A stretch of DNA of 64,000 nt from Flavisolibacter tropicus (GCF_001644645.1 NZ_CP011390.1:558001-622000); one strand, 5' to 3'; positions 43,747 through 54,123 are shown, counted from the stretch's first letter. Notes: generated by a model from the sequence alone, not told the origin. Numbers and translations: made by a program.

Positions 43747-45015
43747 ATGAAAGAAATGTTGTCAGTTATACTTGGAGGAGGTGCTGGAACAAGACTATAT
43801 CCCTTAACAGCTACACGTTCAAAACCGGCAGTTCCTATTGCGGGTAAATATCGCCTGGTAGATATTCCTATTTCTAACTGCCTGAATTCGGGTATCAGCC
43901 GCATTTTCGTATTGACCATGTATAACTCGGCATCTTTAAATCGCCATATCAAAAATACTTACCAGTTTAGCACCTTTAGCAATGCTTTTGTTGATATCCT
44001 GGCAGCCGAACAAACTCCAGATAACTTTACCTGGTTTATGGGCACAGCCGATGCCGTTCGTCAGGGTTTACGCCATATTGCTCCTTTCCCAAGTGATTAT
44101 GTACTGATTCTTTCTGGGGACCAACTCTATCAGTTAGACTTTGTGGCTATGCTGGAGGAACATAAGCAACGTGGTGCTGATATAACAATAGCTACCATTC
44201 CAGTATCAGCTAAGGAGGCTTCTGAATTCGGTATCTTAAAGACTAACGATGGTTATATTACTTCTTTTGTAGAAAAGCCTAAAAGCGGATTAGAAGATTG
44301 GATAAGCGATACCGGAGAAGAAATGAAAGCTAAAGGCAAAGAATACCTGGCCTCCATGGGTATCTACATATTCAACAGGCAGATGTTATTCGATATGTTG
44401 TTGAATGAAAAGAAAGAGGCTACAGACTTTGGTAAGGAAATCATTCCCCAATCTATAGAAAAGTATAAGGTAGCCTCTTATCAGTATGAAGGCTATTGGG
44501 AGGATATTGGAAACATTCATGCCTTTTTCGAAGCCAACCTGGCTTTAACAGAAGACCTGCCTGCTTTCAATTTATTTGACAACCAACGCGCCATTTATAC
44601 AAGAGCACGTATGCTACCACCGGCCAAGGTAAGTGGTACTCGCTTGGATAAGGCTATTATTTCTGAAGGCTCTATCATTAATGCTTCTCATATCGAACGA
44701 TCAATAGTTGGTATCCGCTCCCGTATTGGACATGAAACTACGTTGATCAATACCTACCTCATGGGTAATGATTATTTTGAAACGCTTGATGATATTCAAA
44801 ACGACAAAGACAATGGAATTCCTCCTTTAGGAGTAGGTGCACGTTGTAATATTCAAAATGCAATCATTGACAAAGATTGCCGTATTGGTAATGATGTGAA
44901 GATTACTGGCGGATCACATTTACAGGATGGAGACCATGCACTATTTACGATCAAAGATGGTATTATCGTTGTGAAAAAAGGAGCTGTTTTGCCTGATGGA
45001 TTTACCATTGGGTAA
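43747..45015 (+). CDS. glgC: Glucose-1-phosphate adenylyltransferase
   Basis: It makes ADP-glucose, the committed step of bacterial glycogen synthesis. The N-terminal catalytic domain starts LSVILGGGAGTRLYPLTATRSKPAVPIAGKYRLVDIPISNC across residues ~5-45, with ILSGDQLYQLDF, FVEKPKSGLEDW and EGYWEDIGNIHAFFEANLAL further on. A left-handed beta-helix follows (ISEGSIINASHIERSIVGIRSRIG, IQNAIIDKDCRIGNDVKI). Length 422 aa is typical. It follows glgA on the same strand and precedes a sugar permease. Confidence 0.96.
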   Translation: MKEMLSVILGGGAGTRLYPLTATRSKPAVPIAGKYRLVDIPISNCLNSGISRIFVLTMYNSASLNRHIKNTYQFSTFSNAFVDILAAEQTPDNFTWFMGTADAVRQGLRHIAPFPSDYVLILSGDQLYQLDFVAMLEEHKQRGADITIATIPVSAKEASEFGILKTNDGYITSFVEKPKSGLEDWISDTGEEMKAKGKEYLASMGIYIFNRQMLFDMLLNEKKEATDFGKEIIPQSIEKYKVASYQYEGYWEDIGNIHAFFEANLALTEDLPAFNLFDNQRAIYTRARMLPPAKVSGTRLDKAIISEGSIINASHIERSIVGIRSRIGHETTLINTYLMGNDYFETLDDIQNDKDNGIPPLGVGARCNIQNAIIDKDCRIGNDVKITGGSHLQDGDHALFTIKDGIIVVKKGAVLPDGFTIG

Positions 45016-45118
45016 CAGTTATTCACACTGAATTCCATAGCGTATAGTATTTGTGTAGCAAAAACACATTATTAGGCATTTGTTACTTAACTTAGGCCAT
45101 ATATTGTAACGCTTGCTT

Positions 45119-46501
45119 ATGTCTACTATCACTACCACCTCCAAGCCCAAACTGCCGCTTTCTGAAATCATAAATATGAGTGTTGGATTCTTTGGAATCC
45201 AATTCGGTTGGGATTTACAGCGTGCCAACATGGGGCCTATATATGAAAACCTGGGTGCAAACGCAGATGATATCCCATTGTTGTTTTTGGCAGCACCACT
45301 AACGGGTTTGCTGGTGCAACCCATTATTGGTTATTTAAGCGATAAAACCTGGCATCCCAAGTTTGGTAGAAGAAGGCCTTACTTCTTTATCGGTGCTGTT
45401 TTAAGTTCTATTGCTCTTTTATTTATGCCACACAGCGCAGCTCTATGGATGGCTGCCGGCTTGTTATGGGTACTGGATACCTTTGGTAACGTGGCTATGG
45501 AACCATTTCGCGCTTTTGTGGCCGATAAATTACCCGATAGTCAATTGAATCAGGGCTTCATTATGCAAAGTCTTATGATTGGATTAGGAGGTAGTATTGC
45601 TTCCTCTTTACCATGGGTAATGAGTCACTGGTTGAATTTGAAAAATACTGCCGAGAAAGGTGGAATTCCTGAAAACGTAAAATTCTCTTTTTATATAGGA
45701 GCGTTCTTCTTCTTAACTGCAGTATTATATACTGTATTCAGTACGAAAGAATATCCTCCTGCAGATATTGATAGTAAGGATAAATTAAAAGAACCTAATA
45801 AAGGAATTAGCGGCGGTATTCGAGAAATTACTTCTTCAATTGCTCACATGCCACCCAAAATGCGCGTCATAGCTTTAGTACAATTCTTTACATGGCCAGG
45901 CCTTTTCTTAATGTGGTTCTATTATTCTACAGCTGTAGCGTACAACATATTTGGAGCTACCAGTGTCTCTGATCCACGTTTTGGAGAAGGTCGTGATTTT
46001 GCAGGTTTAACGCTGGCATTTTACAATGTGGTTACGTTTGTTTTTGCCTTTATTCTTCCCTTTATTGCAAATAGGTTAGGAAGAAAAGCTACGCATTCGC
46101 TTTGCCTGGCTATAGGTGCGTTAGGACTGATTAGTGTAGCATTTGTATCTAATCAATACATGCTTTTTGGTTGTATGACTGCTGTAGGAATTGCCTGGAC
46201 TAGTATTTTGTCTATGCCCTATGCTATGTTAAGTAGTGCGATACCGCAAAACAAAATAGGTATCTACATGGGTATTTTCAACTTCTTTATTGTATTACCA
46301 GAAATTATAGCATCTCTGTTTTTTGGATACATCATGGAGCATTGGTTACATAATGATCGCTTGTTAGCCGTACAAATTGGTGGCTGTTTAATGATTATAG
46401 CCGCTATAACCTGTTTCCTTTTTATTAAGGAAAAGAAATATGAAAGGGTGGATGAAGCAACCACTGCTGAGATGGAAATTTTGGAACAACGCTCTGTTTA
46501 A
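45119..46501 (+). CDS. MFS sugar transporter (GPH/SLC45-like)
   Basis: Twelve membrane segments with GFFGIQFGWDLQRANMGPIYENLGA at the start and the loop YLSDKTWHPKFGRRRPYFFIGA, a motif shared by sucrose/maltose permeases of the SLC45 and GPH type. Bacterial relatives in amylase clusters import maltose or maltodextrin. The ATG at 45119 is preferred over a TTG at 45113. It overlaps the long open frame of the GH13 gene, whose real start is 7 bp after this stop. With the exported amylase it forms a degradation-uptake pair inside the glycogen locus. Confidence 0.88.
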   Translation: MSTITTTSKPKLPLSEIINMSVGFFGIQFGWDLQRANMGPIYENLGANADDIPLLFLAAPLTGLLVQPIIGYLSDKTWHPKFGRRRPYFFIGAVLSSIALLFMPHSAALWMAAGLLWVLDTFGNVAMEPFRAFVADKLPDSQLNQGFIMQSLMIGLGGSIASSLPWVMSHWLNLKNTAEKGGIPENVKFSFYIGAFFFLTAVLYTVFSTKEYPPADIDSKDKLKEPNKGISGGIREITSSIAHMPPKMRVIALVQFFTWPGLFLMWFYYSTAVAYNIFGATSVSDPRFGEGRDFAGLTLAFYNVVTFVFAFILPFIANRLGRKATHSLCLAIGALGLISVAFVSNQYMLFGCMTAVGIAWTSILSMPYAMLSSAIPQNKIGIYMGIFNFFIVLPEIIASLFFGYIMEHWLHNDRLLAVQIGGCLMIIAAITCFLFIKEKKYERVDEATTAEMEILEQRSV

Positions 46502-46508
46502 ATACTTT

Positions 46509-48368
46509 ATGAAAAGACTTACCCTATTTTTTTTAGCACTACTTGCTATAAAAGCATATTCTCAAAGTATCAAGGTTTATCCTACCAATTGGTGGGTTGA
46601 CATGAAACACAATAAGATTCAATTAATAATTCACCAAGAAGACAGCACGCAAGTATTTCCGGCTAAGTTGACCGTTCGATCTTCTTCTCCGGATTTCAAA
46701 ATAGTAAAGGTTCATCAACCAGAAAATCCTCGCTATCTTTTTATAGATGCAGAAATCAGTGCAACAGCTAAACCTCAAAAAGTAAAACTTTCGTTGGGGG
46801 GTACTACTGCTAGTGCAGCGAATACTATCAATTATGAGTTAAAGCCCCGTCGTTCTGGTAAAGGCACAAGCTATGCACAAGGAGTGACTTCAGTTGATTT
46901 CATGTACTTGATCATGCCTGATCGTTTCGCTAATGGAGATCCTGCAAATGATAAGATTGCTGGAATGAAGGACCATGCCTTCAGCCGGGATTCTATCTAC
47001 TATCGCCATGGCGGCGATTTGCAAGGAGTGATCAATCATTTAGATTACTTACAGGAGCTAGGTGTAACAGCTATTTGGTTAAACCCGGTTCTTGAAAATA
47101 ACATGCCTCGCACTTCTTATCACGGCTACGCTTTTACAGACCATTATACGATTGATCCTCGGTTTGGAGGCGATACTGCTTACAAGCGTCTGATCAACGA
47201 AATGCATAAGCGTGGTTTGAAAATGGTACAAGATGCTGTTTACAATCACGTAGGTACAGAACATTGGTTTGTAAAAGATCAACCTACCAAAGACTGGCTG
47301 CATCAATGGCCTACTTATACAAACACTACTTATAAAGACCAAGTATTGTTTGATCCTTATGCCAGCAAATCGGACCATAAAAAGATGAGTGATGGCTGGT
47401 TTGTGCCTTCCATGCCTGACCTAAACCAGCAAAATCCTTATGTTGCCAACTTCTTAATTCAACATGCATTATGGACAGTGGAGGAGTTTGGTATTGACGG
47501 TTGGCGGATTGATACCTATGCCTATAACGATCTGGAGTTCATGAATCGCTGTAACAAAGCATTATTGGATGAATATCCTAAGCTGACCATCTTTGGTGAA
47601 ACCTGGGTTCATGGAGTTCCCAATCAAAGCTATTTTGTAAATAATAATTACAAAATAGCTTACAAAAGCAATCAACCAGGAGTGACCGATTTCCAGGCAC
47701 TTTGGGGGCTTCAAGACGCCATGACGAAGGACTTTGGTTGGACAGATGGTGTGAACCGCTTATATACTACACTGGCCCAGGATTTTGTTTATAAAGATCC
47801 TATGCAGAATGTGATCTTTATGGATAACCACGATCTCAGCCGCTTTTATTCTGTTGTAGGTGAGGATTTGGATAAATACAAAATGAGCATTGGCTGGCTG
47901 CTAACATCACGCGGTGTGCCACAATGGTATTATGGCGCAGAAATAGGGATGAAGGGCCTTGCCAATCCAGATGGCTGGGTACGTTTAGACTTTCCGGGAG
48001 GATGGCCTGGCGATAAAGTCAACAAGTTTGTAAAAGCTGGCAGAACCCCAAGAGAAGATTCTATTTTCAACTATACAAAGACGCTGGCCAACTATCGTAA
48101 AAACGCTTCTGCTATTAAAACAGGCAAGCTTATGCAATTTGTACCCGAAGATGGAGTGTACACTTATTTTAGGTACGATAACAACCAAACAGTGATGGTG
48201 GTTATGAATACCGCAAAAGAGGAGAAGACGGTTGATACCAAACGCTTTGAAGAACGTTTTTCTGGCTTTAGTAAAGGAAAAGAAATTACAACCGGTGCCA
48301 TTCAGGAATTAAGAACAAAATGGAAGCTTCCTGCAAAAGGCATTTGGATTTTGGAATTAATGAAATAA
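46509..48368 (+). CDS. Exported GH13 alpha-amylase-type glycoside hydrolase
   Basis: A signal peptide (MKRLTLFFLALLAIKAYSQ) and an N-terminal beta-sandwich of ~120 residues precede the (beta/alpha)8 domain. The catalytic triad is D335 (GWRIDTYAYND), E364 (FGETWVHG) and D442 (FMDNHDLSRF). The N-terminal domain and overall order fit cyclomaltodextrinase/neopullulanase-type enzymes such as SusA, which cut maltodextrins in the periplasm. I chose the ATG at 46509 because it gives the signal peptide; upstream codons overlap the transporter. The product is the natural substrate source for the permease 7 bp upstream. A very strong terminator follows. Confidence 0.92.
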   Translation: MKRLTLFFLALLAIKAYSQSIKVYPTNWWVDMKHNKIQLIIHQEDSTQVFPAKLTVRSSSPDFKIVKVHQPENPRYLFIDAEISATAKPQKVKLSLGGTTASAANTINYELKPRRSGKGTSYAQGVTSVDFMYLIMPDRFANGDPANDKIAGMKDHAFSRDSIYYRHGGDLQGVINHLDYLQELGVTAIWLNPVLENNMPRTSYHGYAFTDHYTIDPRFGGDTAYKRLINEMHKRGLKMVQDAVYNHVGTEHWFVKDQPTKDWLHQWPTYTNTTYKDQVLFDPYASKSDHKKMSDGWFVPSMPDLNQQNPYVANFLIQHALWTVEEFGIDGWRIDTYAYNDLEFMNRCNKALLDEYPKLTIFGETWVHGVPNQSYFVNNNYKIAYKSNQPGVTDFQALWGLQDAMTKDFGWTDGVNRLYTTLAQDFVYKDPMQNVIFMDNHDLSRFYSVVGEDLDKYKMSIGWLLTSRGVPQWYYGAEIGMKGLANPDGWVRLDFPGGWPGDKVNKFVKAGRTPREDSIFNYTKTLANYRKNASAIKTGKLMQFVPEDGVYTYFRYDNNQTVMVVMNTAKEEKTVDTKRFEERFSGFSKGKEITTGAIQELRTKWKLPAKGIWILELMK

Positions 48369-48382
48369 CAAAACAACTACAT

Positions 48383-48419
48383 AATAAAGAAAGGTCGCGT
48401 TTAGCGACCTTTCTTTATT
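48383..48419 (+). terminator. Very strong terminator after the GH13 gene
   Basis: A perfect 16-bp stem, 48383-48398 with 48404-48419, closes a five-base loop; the arm itself contains the T-rich tail. Confidence 0.93.
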
Positions 48420-48474
48420 AAAAACACTTTCACTTCTTATTTCTCAAAACTGTAGCTTGTAGCTCTCAGCTTCC

Positions 48475-49212
48475 CTAAATAGCAAAATTGACTATTAGCT
48501 TACTGCCATATTCACCCCACTGACGTAACACTTTATCTAAGGATTGCATCATGGTAGTTCTGCTAACTTTCTTCCCTTTTGTAGCAGGCGTTACACTATT
48601 CATATTGATATCAAAGACATCGACCTTTGTGGCAAACCAAGTGGCATGTAAGCGGGGGATACCTAAACCCAGAATCATGCCGGGTAAACCTTGTATACCT
48701 TCCGGCCCACCGGAGATCATGATCTCATCTGTGTAAAAAGCAAAAAGTCCAATAGTATCATTTAAGATACCCACGGCCTTACGGCATTCATAACCAGCAA
48801 TAACCCTTGTATCTGCCGTTAGCTTCCATTTGATTTTAGAAACACTGTCTTCCATTAGAAATGTTTCTTCATACACTGGCTTTTGAGCTATGGTTCTACC
48901 CGTTTTGAAGTCTGTAAATACTACATTCTTATCAGCTACAGGTCTGTACCAGGTTTTAGGGTCTACCTCTACTTCACGTCCAGGCTTATAGATAGACTTA
49001 GTGCTGTCGCCAATAAAATTGTGATAGCTGAGTACTGTTTTCGGGAGTCTTTCCTTGATCCGTTCAAACCATTCCGGTTCCATGTCTTTATACAGGGCAT
49101 GAACGTTTGTGGTTTTTTCAAATTCCACATTTACTTTTCCAAAGAATTGTGTCTGTGCCTGGCTAGCTAAAATGCTGTTTAAGGCTATGATAAATAAACT
49201 AATCTTTTTCAT
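48475..49212 (-). CDS. GLPGLI family exported protein
   Basis: A signal peptide (ISLFIIALNSILASQAQ) is followed by a beta-rich protein with GPEGIQGLPGMILGLGIP near residue 170, the motif that names the GLPGLI family. Members are specific to Bacteroidota and usually stand beside a large outer-membrane barrel protein, as here (6 bp upstream on the same strand). They are thought to work with that partner in the envelope, though the mechanism is unknown. Length 245 aa is normal. Confidence 0.9.
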   Translation of the reverse strand: MKKISLFIIALNSILASQAQTQFFGKVNVEFEKTTNVHALYKDMEPEWFERIKERLPKTVLSYHNFIGDSTKSIYKPGREVEVDPKTWYRPVADKNVVFTDFKTGRTIAQKPVYEETFLMEDSVSKIKWKLTADTRVIAGYECRKAVGILNDTIGLFAFYTDEIMISGGPEGIQGLPGMILGLGIPRLHATWFATKVDVFDINMNSVTPATKGKKVSRTTMMQSLDKVLRQWGEYGSKLIVNFAI

Positions 49213-49218
49213 CGTTAA

Positions 49219-51981
49219 TTATTTTGATCCTGGCATTTTATTGAATGACCATTCGAATTTTAATAAGAAGTATTGACCTATACGCGAGAAGCGCTCTTCT
49301 GTAATGAAATTGCTGCTAATATTACGGTTGAAGCCTTTGTTCTGATCTAACAGGTCACGGGCTTCCAAAATGATCTTTCCGTCTTTTTTCTTAAAAATCT
49401 TTTTAGACAAGTTCGCATTCCACAGGATGATGTTGGTAGCCGGGGCAAAGGCATCCAATCCCTGCCGCAAATCAAAGTTGCAATCAGAGGTTAATTCTAT
49501 TTTACCTGGCAACATCAACATACCACTTATATAACCACCATAAGATAAGTAGTTTGTCTTCCTTGTTCCATCATTGATAGAGCGAGTAGAAGAGAAGTTT
49601 TGAGCAATTTTTGGACGGAATTCAAAACTGTATTTCTCAGGATAATCGTAATAAAAGCTTAGGTTTAGATCAAAGCTTTTATAATCAGTCGTATTTTTTT
49701 CATCATTTAAAAAGTTGATATTACGTCCACCATTTGCATTAATTCCAATTCTACGGCCAAGCTTCTTCTCACCACCATTTTTTCCTATTTGACCCCATGT
49801 AAACCAATTATAGGTTCCGTTAACATTAACCGGGCGGGAGGTGCGTTTACCCGTTCTTAAATCTAGAGTGCTTGCAGTAGTAATTGCATTTGTTACCTTG
49901 TTGAAGCTGGCGCTAAAATATAAATTGCGGCCACTTAATACTTTATAACTATTGAAGAAGGTACTTAAACTATGATTAAAGCCTACTTTCAAGTTCGGAT
50001 TACCTTCATAGATTGCCAATGGGTTGGTATTATCTTTTAATGGTTGTAATTGGTTGATGGACGGTTGTCGTGTAGTACCTCTATAATTAAATGACCAGTT
50101 GGTTTGTTGTTTAAATGCATAGTTGAAACTGGCTTGAGGTGTCAGGTTGAGGAAGTTATAGGTTGAATTTTCTTCACTATCCGCATTTAACAGCTTTAAC
50201 TTAACTGAGGAAACTCCGGTACCAGCAGCAAAGCGTATCTTTTTGTCAGTATATCGCAGCACTGCCATGGTACTGTGTGAATACGCATCCATGTCAAAAT
50301 TATTGCTGTAGTCTTCATTCCTAATGTCATATTTACCATTTCCACCTTCATTATATGTGTTCTGATAAGAAGAAGCATTATTCCGGTTGTACGCATAGTC
50401 CAATACAAGATTCATCTTTTTTGAAATGGGCTCACTAAATGTAACCTTGCCTCCAAGTGTTTGAGAGCGGCCATCAAAAAAGCGCATCTGGTCTACTAAG
50501 CCAACAGAGTCCATAATACCATCTTTGTTTGTATCATAGTCTGACCGGACATGTGAATAGCTCTCATTGTCATCTTCAGTTATACCAAAACGTAGTGTTG
50601 TCAACAACTGGCGATTCTTCTTCTTAAACAATTGCTTATATACTAGTGAGTTGTCATTTTGTATACGGGTGTTGTCATTCTCTCTCCTTTGGTTATCGAT
50701 TCTTGTCAATAGATTGTCTTGAGTAAAGTCTCGATTGGTTTGCTCTCCACCATTTGTCATTTTGTATGTGGCACTGGTAGTAAACTTAAATGAAGTCAAT
50801 GAATCCATTTTCCATTCATACTTGCCATTAATGGCATGTTGCTCGTTTAAGCCATACGAATTTGTTAAGCGATTTTCTAGAGTAGGGACTTTGTAAAAAC
50901 CCTGCGTAAAGCCGGTGGCTATATTCTCTGTCTCTAAACGGTTGTACCGATAGGAGAGATTCACATTGTTCTTATCTGCATTCCACTTATTACTGAAAAG
51001 GCCGCCAACAGAGGTTGCTGTTGGCAAACCTCTCAAGCTCCAGTCGTTGAAGTCATCATTAGAACCATAGCTATAATAAAAACCACCAATTTCATCATAC
51101 TCCATATCGTTTTCCATGCCAAGCTTCTCCCGATCCTCCCAACTCAAACTTCCAGTATTTATCCCTGTACGAGTTCCATAAAGTGCTACTTTCTTTTTAC
51201 CTACAAAACGATTGTATAAAGCTTTGGCATCTACCAGATTGTCAAAATTACTGCCGGCAATTACCTTTCCAAAGGCACCTTTTTTGCTGTTCTCCTTGAG
51301 TTTAATATTGATCGTCTTTCCTTCCGTACCAGATGTAATACCGGTTAGTTGTTGCTGTTCTGTTTTGGTATCAAATACCTGCACTTTATCTACAGCCTTA
51401 GCTGATAGATTTTGAGTAGCCATGGTAGGATCGTCTCCAAAAAACTCTTCACCATCTACCAATACTTTGTCAACACGTTTGCCCTGTGCCGTTATCTCAC
51501 CCTTGCTATTTACTTGGAAACCTGGTAGCTTTTTCATCAGGTCTTCTACAGTAGCACCTTCTTTTACCACAAATGAATCAGCATTGAATTCTGTAGTATC
51601 ACCTTTGATCCGAATGGCTTGTCCACTGCGAATTACCACTTCTTTCAGTAATACACTTTTGGGAGTAAGGGATATTTGTCCAATGTCTTTTTGACCATCT
51701 TTCAACTCCACTTCATCTGCATAATCAGCAAATTTGGGGAATGTGATCAGTAAGATATACTTCCCCGGTTTTAGGTTTTGCAGGTCAAATGCACCGTTTT
51801 TGTCCGATCGGGTAAAACGAGCCAGTGTGCTATCGTTTTTGTGTAGTAGGGAAATAACGGCATTTGGTAGCGCACGCTTTTCTGAAGTATCGCGTAACGT
51901 ACCTTTCAGACCTGTTTCTTGTGCATATAACGTTAGAGTAGAGGCTAAAAAAAATGCCAATAGCCCAATGAGTTTCTTCAT
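49219..51981 (-). CDS. Large outer-membrane beta-barrel protein with N-terminal CarboxypepD-like domain
   Basis: A signal peptide (LIGLLAFFLASTLTLYAQ) precedes a carboxypeptidase-regulatory-like beta-sandwich (GLKGTLRDTSEKRALPNAVISLL, LQNLKPGKYILLITFPKF). A plug-like domain (DSFVVKEGATVEDLMKKLPGFQVNSKGE, RVDKVLVDGEEFFGDD) and a ~700-residue barrel ending in LLKFEWSFNKM follow. This is the TonB-receptor-like family that pairs with GLPGLI proteins. It has no SusD partner, so its cargo is unlikely to be a polysaccharide. Substrate unknown. It is the upstream gene of the two-gene unit. Confidence 0.9.
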   Translation of the reverse strand: MKKLIGLLAFFLASTLTLYAQETGLKGTLRDTSEKRALPNAVISLLHKNDSTLARFTRSDKNGAFDLQNLKPGKYILLITFPKFADYADEVELKDGQKDIGQISLTPKSVLLKEVVIRSGQAIRIKGDTTEFNADSFVVKEGATVEDLMKKLPGFQVNSKGEITAQGKRVDKVLVDGEEFFGDDPTMATQNLSAKAVDKVQVFDTKTEQQQLTGITSGTEGKTINIKLKENSKKGAFGKVIAGSNFDNLVDAKALYNRFVGKKKVALYGTRTGINTGSLSWEDREKLGMENDMEYDEIGGFYYSYGSNDDFNDWSLRGLPTATSVGGLFSNKWNADKNNVNLSYRYNRLETENIATGFTQGFYKVPTLENRLTNSYGLNEQHAINGKYEWKMDSLTSFKFTTSATYKMTNGGEQTNRDFTQDNLLTRIDNQRRENDNTRIQNDNSLVYKQLFKKKNRQLLTTLRFGITEDDNESYSHVRSDYDTNKDGIMDSVGLVDQMRFFDGRSQTLGGKVTFSEPISKKMNLVLDYAYNRNNASSYQNTYNEGGNGKYDIRNEDYSNNFDMDAYSHSTMAVLRYTDKKIRFAAGTGVSSVKLKLLNADSEENSTYNFLNLTPQASFNYAFKQQTNWSFNYRGTTRQPSINQLQPLKDNTNPLAIYEGNPNLKVGFNHSLSTFFNSYKVLSGRNLYFSASFNKVTNAITTASTLDLRTGKRTSRPVNVNGTYNWFTWGQIGKNGGEKKLGRRIGINANGGRNINFLNDEKNTTDYKSFDLNLSFYYDYPEKYSFEFRPKIAQNFSSTRSINDGTRKTNYLSYGGYISGMLMLPGKIELTSDCNFDLRQGLDAFAPATNIILWNANLSKKIFKKKDGKIILEARDLLDQNKGFNRNISSNFITEERFSRIGQYFLLKFEWSFNKMPGSK

Positions 51982-52152
51982 AAACAGTTGTTCTGGTTTT
52001 ATGACAACAAAATAAAGAGGTATTGATTTGGCAATTGCTAACTTTATGTTAACTGTAATTGTTTTGGATCAAGTAGGTTGACAAGCAAGATCAATTGAAA
52101 AAATAGAGGTACTGAAAATTATATTAAGGCTAAGTCACGCAAACGATAAAGT

Positions 52153-54123
52153 ATGAACGACGAAAAGCACACGAGCAATAAGGTTATGCGTTACGAAGAC
52201 GCCAATTTTGTTGATACCCAAAAACCGGTATGGAACTATTCTGTTTTTTACGATCATGATATAAACAACTTTCAAAACGGCACCCATTATTCGCTGTATG
52301 AAAAGTTTGGTTCCAGGCCCATGACCGTACTAGAAAAAGAGGGGTATTATTTTGCCGTATGGGCGCCAAATGCCACTAAAATAGCTGTAGTGGGCGATTT
52401 TAATGGTTGGGACTCACAAGCACACATTTTGTTTCCTCGTCTGGATCGAAGTGGCATTTGGGAAGGCTTTATTCCTGATATCTCTAAAGGCAGTCTTTAT
52501 AAATATCATATTACAGGATATCATGGTCGCATTACATTAAAGGCAGATCCTTTTGCCAACTATGCAGAGCGGAGGCCTGCAACCTCATCCATAACCTGGA
52601 ATTTTGACTATAAATGGAACGATAAGAAGTGGATGCAGGAACGCAAAAAACATAATGCACTTAATGCACCCTGGAGTGTGTATGAGCTGCACCTGGCTTC
52701 TTGGATGCGACCTGCTCGCCATGACGAGGAGAGTTATAACAATTATCACCAAATTGCTGAACACTTGGTGCCTTATGTCCAAGAAATGGGCTTTACGCAT
52801 GTAGAGTTTATGCCTGTTATGGAATATCCATTTGATGGGAGTTGGGGATACCAAGTGACAGGTTTTTTTGCACCCACCTCACGGTTTGGTGAACCAGAAG
52901 GACTGATGCATCTTATAGACCAATTACACCAGGCAGGTATCGGTGTTATCCTGGATTGGGTTCCTTCTCACTTTCCAGCCGATGCACATGGTCTCTATAT
53001 GTTTGATGGTACCCACACTTACGAATATGCTGATATGCGTAAGGGCTTCCATCCCGATTGGAATTCCTACATTTTTAATTATAAAAGAGGAGAGGTAAAA
53101 TCCTTTTTGATCAGTAGCGCCCATTTCTGGTTTAAAAACTTTCATATTGATGGTGTGCGTGTTGATGCTGTTTCTTCCATGTTGAAATTGGATTATTCTC
53201 GTGAGGAAGGAGAGTGGGAACCAAATGAGTTTGGTGGAAACGGTAACTTGGAAGCCATTGCTTTTATAAAAGATCTGAACGAAACGCTGTTCCGCGACTT
53301 CCACGATATACAAACCATAGCAGAAGAGGCTACGGACTGGCCGGGTATCTCTAAGCCTACCTATGCAGGCGGATTAGGCTTTGGTATGAAATGGATGATG
53401 GGATGGATGCACGATACTTTAGATTTCTTTAAAGTAGACCCCTATTATCGAAAGAATTACCAGGATAAACTAACGTTTAGCATGATGTACTATTACGATG
53501 AGAACTTCATGCTGCCGTTGAGTCATGATGAGGTAGTGCATGGAAAGTCGCCCATGATCTATAAAATGCCGGGTGACGAATGGCAGAAGTTTGCCAACCT
53601 GCGACTAATGTATACCTATATGTGGACCCACCCTGGCGGGCGTTTGCTTTTTATGGGTGATGAGTTCGGGCAGACATCAGAGTGGGATTATCGAAGTGAA
53701 CTGGACTGGTATCTCTTGGAGCATAAATACCATAAAGGGGTGCAAAGCTGTATAAAAGACTTAAACAGTATTCTAAAAGCCAGCCCTGCCTTGTTCAGTC
53801 GCCAATTTAGTGCGGGTGGATTTGAATGGGTGGATTTGAATCATCGACAGGAAAGTGTAGTGGTATATCTTCGTAAGGGAGAAAAGGTTGCTGATAATGT
53901 ATTGGTGATACTAAACCTAACACCAGTGCCTAGACTGGATTGGGAAATCTATGTTAGCGATAAGAAGTATACAAAAGAGATCTTTAATAGTGATGCTGAA
54001 GACTATGGGGGCTCTGGCGATGTATATAACCCTAACATACACAATGAAATTGTTAACAGGAATGAAAAAACGTATAAAATCCTTGTCAACTTACCGCCTT
54101 TGGGGGGCATTATTCTAAAGTAA
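52153..54123 (+). CDS. glgB: 1,4-alpha-glucan branching enzyme
   Basis: A GH13 branching enzyme that makes alpha-1,6 branches in glycogen. The N-terminal CBM48 domain contains YYFAVWAPNATKIAVVGDFNGWD. The catalytic triad is D338 (GVRVDAVSSM), E391 (IAEEATDWPG) and D459 (LSHDEVVHGKSPM). The WSVYELHLASWMR segment and GFTHVEFMPVMEYPFDGSWGYQVTG (residues ~175-235) are characteristic. Length 656 aa fits the phylum. It is separated from glgA/glgC by the amylase and the GLPGLI pair but belongs to the same pathway. It is divergent from the barrel gene. Confidence 0.95.
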   Translation: MNDEKHTSNKVMRYEDANFVDTQKPVWNYSVFYDHDINNFQNGTHYSLYEKFGSRPMTVLEKEGYYFAVWAPNATKIAVVGDFNGWDSQAHILFPRLDRSGIWEGFIPDISKGSLYKYHITGYHGRITLKADPFANYAERRPATSSITWNFDYKWNDKKWMQERKKHNALNAPWSVYELHLASWMRPARHDEESYNNYHQIAEHLVPYVQEMGFTHVEFMPVMEYPFDGSWGYQVTGFFAPTSRFGEPEGLMHLIDQLHQAGIGVILDWVPSHFPADAHGLYMFDGTHTYEYADMRKGFHPDWNSYIFNYKRGEVKSFLISSAHFWFKNFHIDGVRVDAVSSMLKLDYSREEGEWEPNEFGGNGNLEAIAFIKDLNETLFRDFHDIQTIAEEATDWPGISKPTYAGGLGFGMKWMMGWMHDTLDFFKVDPYYRKNYQDKLTFSMMYYYDENFMLPLSHDEVVHGKSPMIYKMPGDEWQKFANLRLMYTYMWTHPGGRLLFMGDEFGQTSEWDYRSELDWYLLEHKYHKGVQSCIKDLNSILKASPALFSRQFSAGGFEWVDLNHRQESVVVYLRKGEKVADNVLVILNLTPVPRLDWEIYVSDKKYTKEIFNSDAEDYGGSGDVYNPNIHNEIVNRNEKTYKILVNLPPLGGIILK

